Part shown: positions 61,727-64,000 of the stretch, one piece after another | How the letters are laid out: the number at the start of each line of letters is the position of its first letter | Position numbering within the stretch: the first letter of the stretch is position 1 | From: CAZGOM01 sp964527265 | GTDB taxonomy: Bacteria; Planctomycetota; Phycisphaerae; Phycisphaerales; Phycisphaeraceae | Length of the DNA: 64,000 bases | Direction: 5' to 3' | Assembly: GCA_964527265.1 (NCBI GenBank) | Contig: CAZGOM010000006.1 | Coordinates: 1-64,000, forward strand | Position numbers and translations under genes: made by a program | The notes under the pieces: generated by a model | Databases searched by the model: none | Seen by the model: the letters and a program-made list of their open reading frames with translations, nothing else | What the model was told of the DNA's origin: nothing

Positions 61727-62187
61727 GTTCCTCGCCGGGCTTGCCTGAAACGAAAAAACTCCTCACACGAATCGTGTTTGAGATGATTAAGGTGCTAGAA
61801 AACCGTGAACTGAGATTTCTTCTTGTTGGGGGATTTAATACCGTTTCGGGCTATCTGATCACAAATATGTGTTTTTTTTTATTGGTCCCAATCACGGGTT
61901 TAATCGCGGTGCTTGTTGTCACGAATGTTTTGAATGTGACGATATCATTTTTGACCTATAAATTTTTTGTGTTCCGTACAACCGCCCCGTGGTTTCGTGA
62001 ATATTTGAAGTTTTACGGCGTCTCGAGTGTCCCAATTATCCTCAGTTTTGTGATACTCCCGCTGCTAATCGACGGGCTGAAACTCAATCCATACTTTGCG
62101 ATAGCCGTGTTCACCGTTTTTACCGTGATTATGAGTTATCTGGGCCATAAGTATGTTTCGTTTAGGAAGCCTGATCCACAGGTTTGA
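61723..62187 (+). CDS. GtrA-family membrane protein
   Basis: 154 residues with four membrane helices (about LRFLLVGGFNTVSGYLIT, ITGLIAVLVVTNVLNVTISFL, YGVSSVPIILSFVILPLLI, PYFAIAVFTVFTVIMSYLG). GtrA proteins move or flip undecaprenyl-linked sugars for surface glycosylation. The start is uncertain: TTG 61723 overlaps the neuB-like stop, and ATG 61783 (MIKVLENRELRF) is an alternative. The codon use is AT-richer than upstream genes, including a long T run at about 61872. Confidence 0.88.
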   Translation: MSSSPGLPETKKLLTRIVFEMIKVLENRELRFLLVGGFNTVSGYLITNMCFFLLVPITGLIAVLVVTNVLNVTISFLTYKFFVFRTTAPWFREYLKFYGVSSVPIILSFVILPLLIDGLKLNPYFAIAVFTVFTVIMSYLGHKYVSFRKPDPQV

Positions 62188-62605
62188 AGCATGTAAAGAG
62201 AGTTTAAGCGTAAAAGACCTGCGTATAGGAATGACTTGAAGACCAACTGAGATTCATTGGGGTATCAAGAGACTTTCTGGTGCGTTCGCGCAAGAATTCC
62301 GCCATCCATTTTTTGGTGGGGAAAAGCTACGATCATTTGGAGCAGGCTGGCTTGAATGAGGTTGTTGATGCTGAGGGTTTGCCAGGGGTGACGGGGTGTA
62401 ACGGAGGCTCAAGGGCAATTCATCATCCAGCATTGCCTGGCAGTTGGCGTATTTACCTGGAAGCGACACGTTGGCATCGGTTATTCACGGCGTCGGGGGT
62501 GTATAGGGCAACGGCAAGTGGATCCGATCTCTGAGAAACCTACAACCTGACCGGCGGGACCGGAGTTCCAGTTACGCCATCTTCCCATTTTCCTGGCCCA
62601 AAGAA
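62188..62605. other. Intergenic region after the glycan module
   Basis: About 400 bases without a convincing gene. Small frames of 71-84 residues on each strand (62254-62534) have no ribosome site or recognisable motif. The right end joins the tRNA-Gln terminator. Possibly the remains of a decayed gene; nothing identifies it. Confidence 0.35.
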
Positions 62606-62632
62606 AAACCCCCTTGGCTGGCAAGGGGGTTT
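62606..62632 (-). terminator. Intrinsic terminator of tRNA-Gln
   Basis: On the minus strand AAACCCCCTTG and CAAGGGGGTTT form an 11-bp stem with a 5-base loop, followed by TTCTT. It starts 7 bases past the tRNA 3' end. Confidence 0.9.
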
Positions 62633-62638
62633 CGCAAG

Positions 62639-62709
62639 CTGGGGAACTAGGATTCGAACCTAGACAAACTGAGTCAGAGTCAGTTGTGCTACCGTTACAC
62701 CATTCCCCA
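62639..62709 (-). tRNA. tRNA-Gln(CTG)
   Basis: 71-base cloverleaf. Acceptor TGGGGAA pairs with TTCCCCA, discriminator G as expected for Gln. Anticodon stem ACTGA/TCAGT, loop CTCTGAC, anticodon CTG reading CAG. T arm CTAGG-TTCGAAT-CCTAG. CCA is not encoded. Confidence 0.96.
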
Positions 62710-62724
62710 AATGGAATGAGGCAA

Positions 62725-62753
62725 TATTATGGCGAGAAATCGGGGGTTGTCAA
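62725..62753 (-). promoter_or_regulatory. Promoter of tRNA-Gln
   Basis: In gene orientation TTGACA (62748-62753), then CATAAT (62726-62731, 16-base spacer) or ATAATA (62725-62730, 17-base spacer). Transcription is predicted to begin close to 62718, near the tRNA 5' end at 62709. Confidence 0.7.
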
Positions 62754-62938
62754 TGTGCTGAAGAGTTTTGGACAGAGTGGTATGTCAGAGAGAGAGGGAG
62801 AGAGAAAGCAACAACAGCTCACTCTGCTTGGAGTACATGTGGTTGTTTTTATTTTATTTATTTCTTGAGCAAGTTAACGCTTTGCGTCATAGTGTGATGG
62901 GATTGGAAGGGGTAAGAATTGAGAATTGGAGGCACAGG

Positions 62939-64000
62939 ATGAAAACTTTCGCGGTGGTGGATGACCGGCATGTTGAGGATTCGCGATTTTTGAAGCGCGG
63001 GTTGGGGATGCCGTACTTTAAGCGGCGGGATTCGATTGTGCGGGCGGAGGCATTTGGGGCGGTTTTGAGGGATCCCAAGACGGGTCTGTGGCGGATGTGG
63101 TACGCCAATGATGTGGCGCGAGATCCTGCCGTGGACGTGGTGAGCATGGATATTCTGCAGAGCTATGCGGAGAGCGATGACGGGGTGAATTGGCGGTTTC
63201 CGAGCCTGGGATTGGTGGAAGAGAAGGGATCTAAAGACAACAACATTGTGATGACGCATCATCATCGGGATGCGAATGGGCGTTACTTGACGGGGTATGG
63301 CGGGCCGGCTGGATTTTGCGTGATTGACAACGAATTGACGCCGCACCCGGCGGCGCGAGGGCGGTTTACGGCGTTTTTCCATGCGAGTGCAACGGATACC
63401 TATGGCGGAATATGCGCGGCGTACAGCGAGGATGGACTGACTTGGACGGGATATGCGGAGAATCCGATCCTGCCGGGGTCGCAGGACACGCAGAACTGCG
63501 TACTGTGGGATGCGGGAATCGGAAAATATGTGTGTTATCAGCGGCCGACGATCTATTGCGGACAGGAGTTTCATGCCAACCGGAAGATAGCGCGTTGCGA
63601 GAGCGTGGATCTGGTGAACTGGTCGCCGTCGCGGGTGGTGGTGGATACAGATGAGCTGGATGCCGCGGCGCATGACATTTTCATTGAGCCGGGGATGGGC
63701 GGCTGGGTGCGGGGACGGGCGAAGCAGTTTCAGGGGATTTCGCCGTTTATCTACAACGGATGTTATCTGGCGCACACGTGGTTTTATGATGTGAAGAAGG
63801 CGACATTCACGGACGAGTTGATCCGAAGTGATGACGGGGTGAGGTGGCTTCGAGAGCCGCTTAGAGAGCCGTTTATCGCGCATGGGCGGCCGGAGGGATA
63901 TCGGGGGAAATTGATTGTGCCGATTGCCAGCCCGCCGGTGCTGTTTGGGGATGAACTTTACATCTATGTGAGCAGCATGCCGTTCGACCATCATGAGGTG
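62939..64000 (+). CDS. Propeller glycosidase-like protein, 3' end outside window
   Basis: 354 codons read open to the last base. ATG 62939 has GGAGG about 6 bases upstream, a clear start. Blade signatures: MPYFKRRDSIVRAEAFGAVLRDPKTGLWRMWYAND, SYAESDDGVNWRFPSLGL, AYSEDGLTWTGYAENPILPGSQD, CYQRPTIYCGQEFHANRKIARCESVDLVNWSP and IRSDDGVRWLREPL, the SxDGxxW pattern also seen in the 26380-27825 protein. Probable five-bladed beta-propeller acting on or binding carbohydrate; catalytic residues cannot be assigned. No signal peptide. It follows tRNA-Gln divergently. Confidence 0.85.
   Translation, partial: MKTFAVVDDRHVEDSRFLKRGLGMPYFKRRDSIVRAEAFGAVLRDPKTGLWRMWYANDVARDPAVDVVSMDILQSYAESDDGVNWRFPSLGLVEEKGSKDNNIVMTHHHRDANGRYLTGYGGPAGFCVIDNELTPHPAARGRFTAFFHASATDTYGGICAAYSEDGLTWTGYAENPILPGSQDTQNCVLWDAGIGKYVCYQRPTIYCGQEFHANRKIARCESVDLVNWSPSRVVVDTDELDAAAHDIFIEPGMGGWVRGRAKQFQGISPFIYNGCYLAHTWFYDVKKATFTDELIRSDDGVRWLREPLREPFIAHGRPEGYRGKLIVPIASPPVLFGDELYIYVSSMPFDHHEV

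Noticed and set aside
62280..62534. 84-residue frame after gtrA
   Set aside because: No ribosome site, no motif, and a competing small frame on the other strand.
62639..62709. tRNA-Gln as an integration site for the glycan genes
   Set aside because: I found no copy of the tRNA 3' end at the left side of the segment and no integrase gene.
62858..63994. 378-residue open frame on the minus strand at the window end
   Set aside because: The plus strand holds a gene with a good ribosome site and clear propeller blades; this frame is its mirror, rich in Arg, His and Pro.

Overview
The window looks like chromosome of a planctomycete, most likely class Phycisphaerae. That assignment is inferred from gene content, since no rRNA is present. 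Evidence: four scattered solo pseudopilin genes with the GFTLIELLVVI-type leader, a giant exported repeat protein with an N-terminal FEQLESRQFL motif like those of planctomycete surface proteins, a futalosine-pathway gene (mqnA), several Gfo/Idh/MocA oxidoreductases, an L-rhamnose mutarotase and beta-propeller glycosidase-like proteins. Codons strongly favour G or C at the third position, so most genes have long open frames on the opposite strand. There is no phage, transposase or CRISPR array.

Layout. 1-3.4 kb: a cut-off pseudopilin and yidC. 3.6-7.7 kb: an unknown protein, an aldo/keto reductase and two adjacent Gfo/Idh oxidoreductases, closed by a perfect 12-bp terminator stem shared with the convergent 5.5-kb giant surface protein gene (7.8-13.3 kb). 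13.7-16.9 kb: M24 peptidase-accB-accC, the entry to fatty-acid synthesis. 17-21.4 kb: an NTF2-like protein, an exported protein, a NIF3-family protein, a helical-repeat exported protein and a 61-residue membrane protein. 21.4-35.4 kb: accessory carbohydrate functions (pseudopilins, an esterase, an aldo/keto reductase, a glycosidase-like propeller protein divergent from an AraC regulator, a degenerate ROK regulator, tandem polysaccharide deacetylases) and tRNA-Gly(TCC). 35.9-42.9 kb: beta-carbonic anhydrase, an EamA transporter, a hydrolase, a short-chain dehydrogenase, a STAS protein and uvrA.

43.1-44.8 kb: two membrane-anchored paralogues of a family I do not recognise, with a fixed CxxC/Cx8C cysteine pattern, separated by a hairpin-rich leader. 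44.8-50.2 kb: a metallophosphoesterase, an orphan sigma-54 response regulator, mqnA and a PpiD-like chaperone. 50.3-53.6 kb: a four-gene run (Gfo/Idh, amidohydrolase, rhaM, creatininase family) that looks like oxidative deoxysugar catabolism. 53.6-57.4 kb: an ACT protein, a pseudopilin, a DUF1961 protein, and DinB coupled to a DUF488 protein. 57.6-62.2 kb: a surface-glycan module (epimerase, ThDP enzyme, NeuB-like synthase, GtrA) whose last three genes are visibly less G-rich than the surroundings. The window ends with tRNA-Gln(CTG) and a cut-off second propeller protein.

The most interesting signals are the cysteine paralogue pair and its leader, an identical 17-base element upstream of two pseudopilin genes, 7-base-periodic GGG arrays between genes (several abutting start codons), apparently leaderless promoters at the carbonic anhydrase and mqnA genes, and the ThDP/NeuB sugar module.
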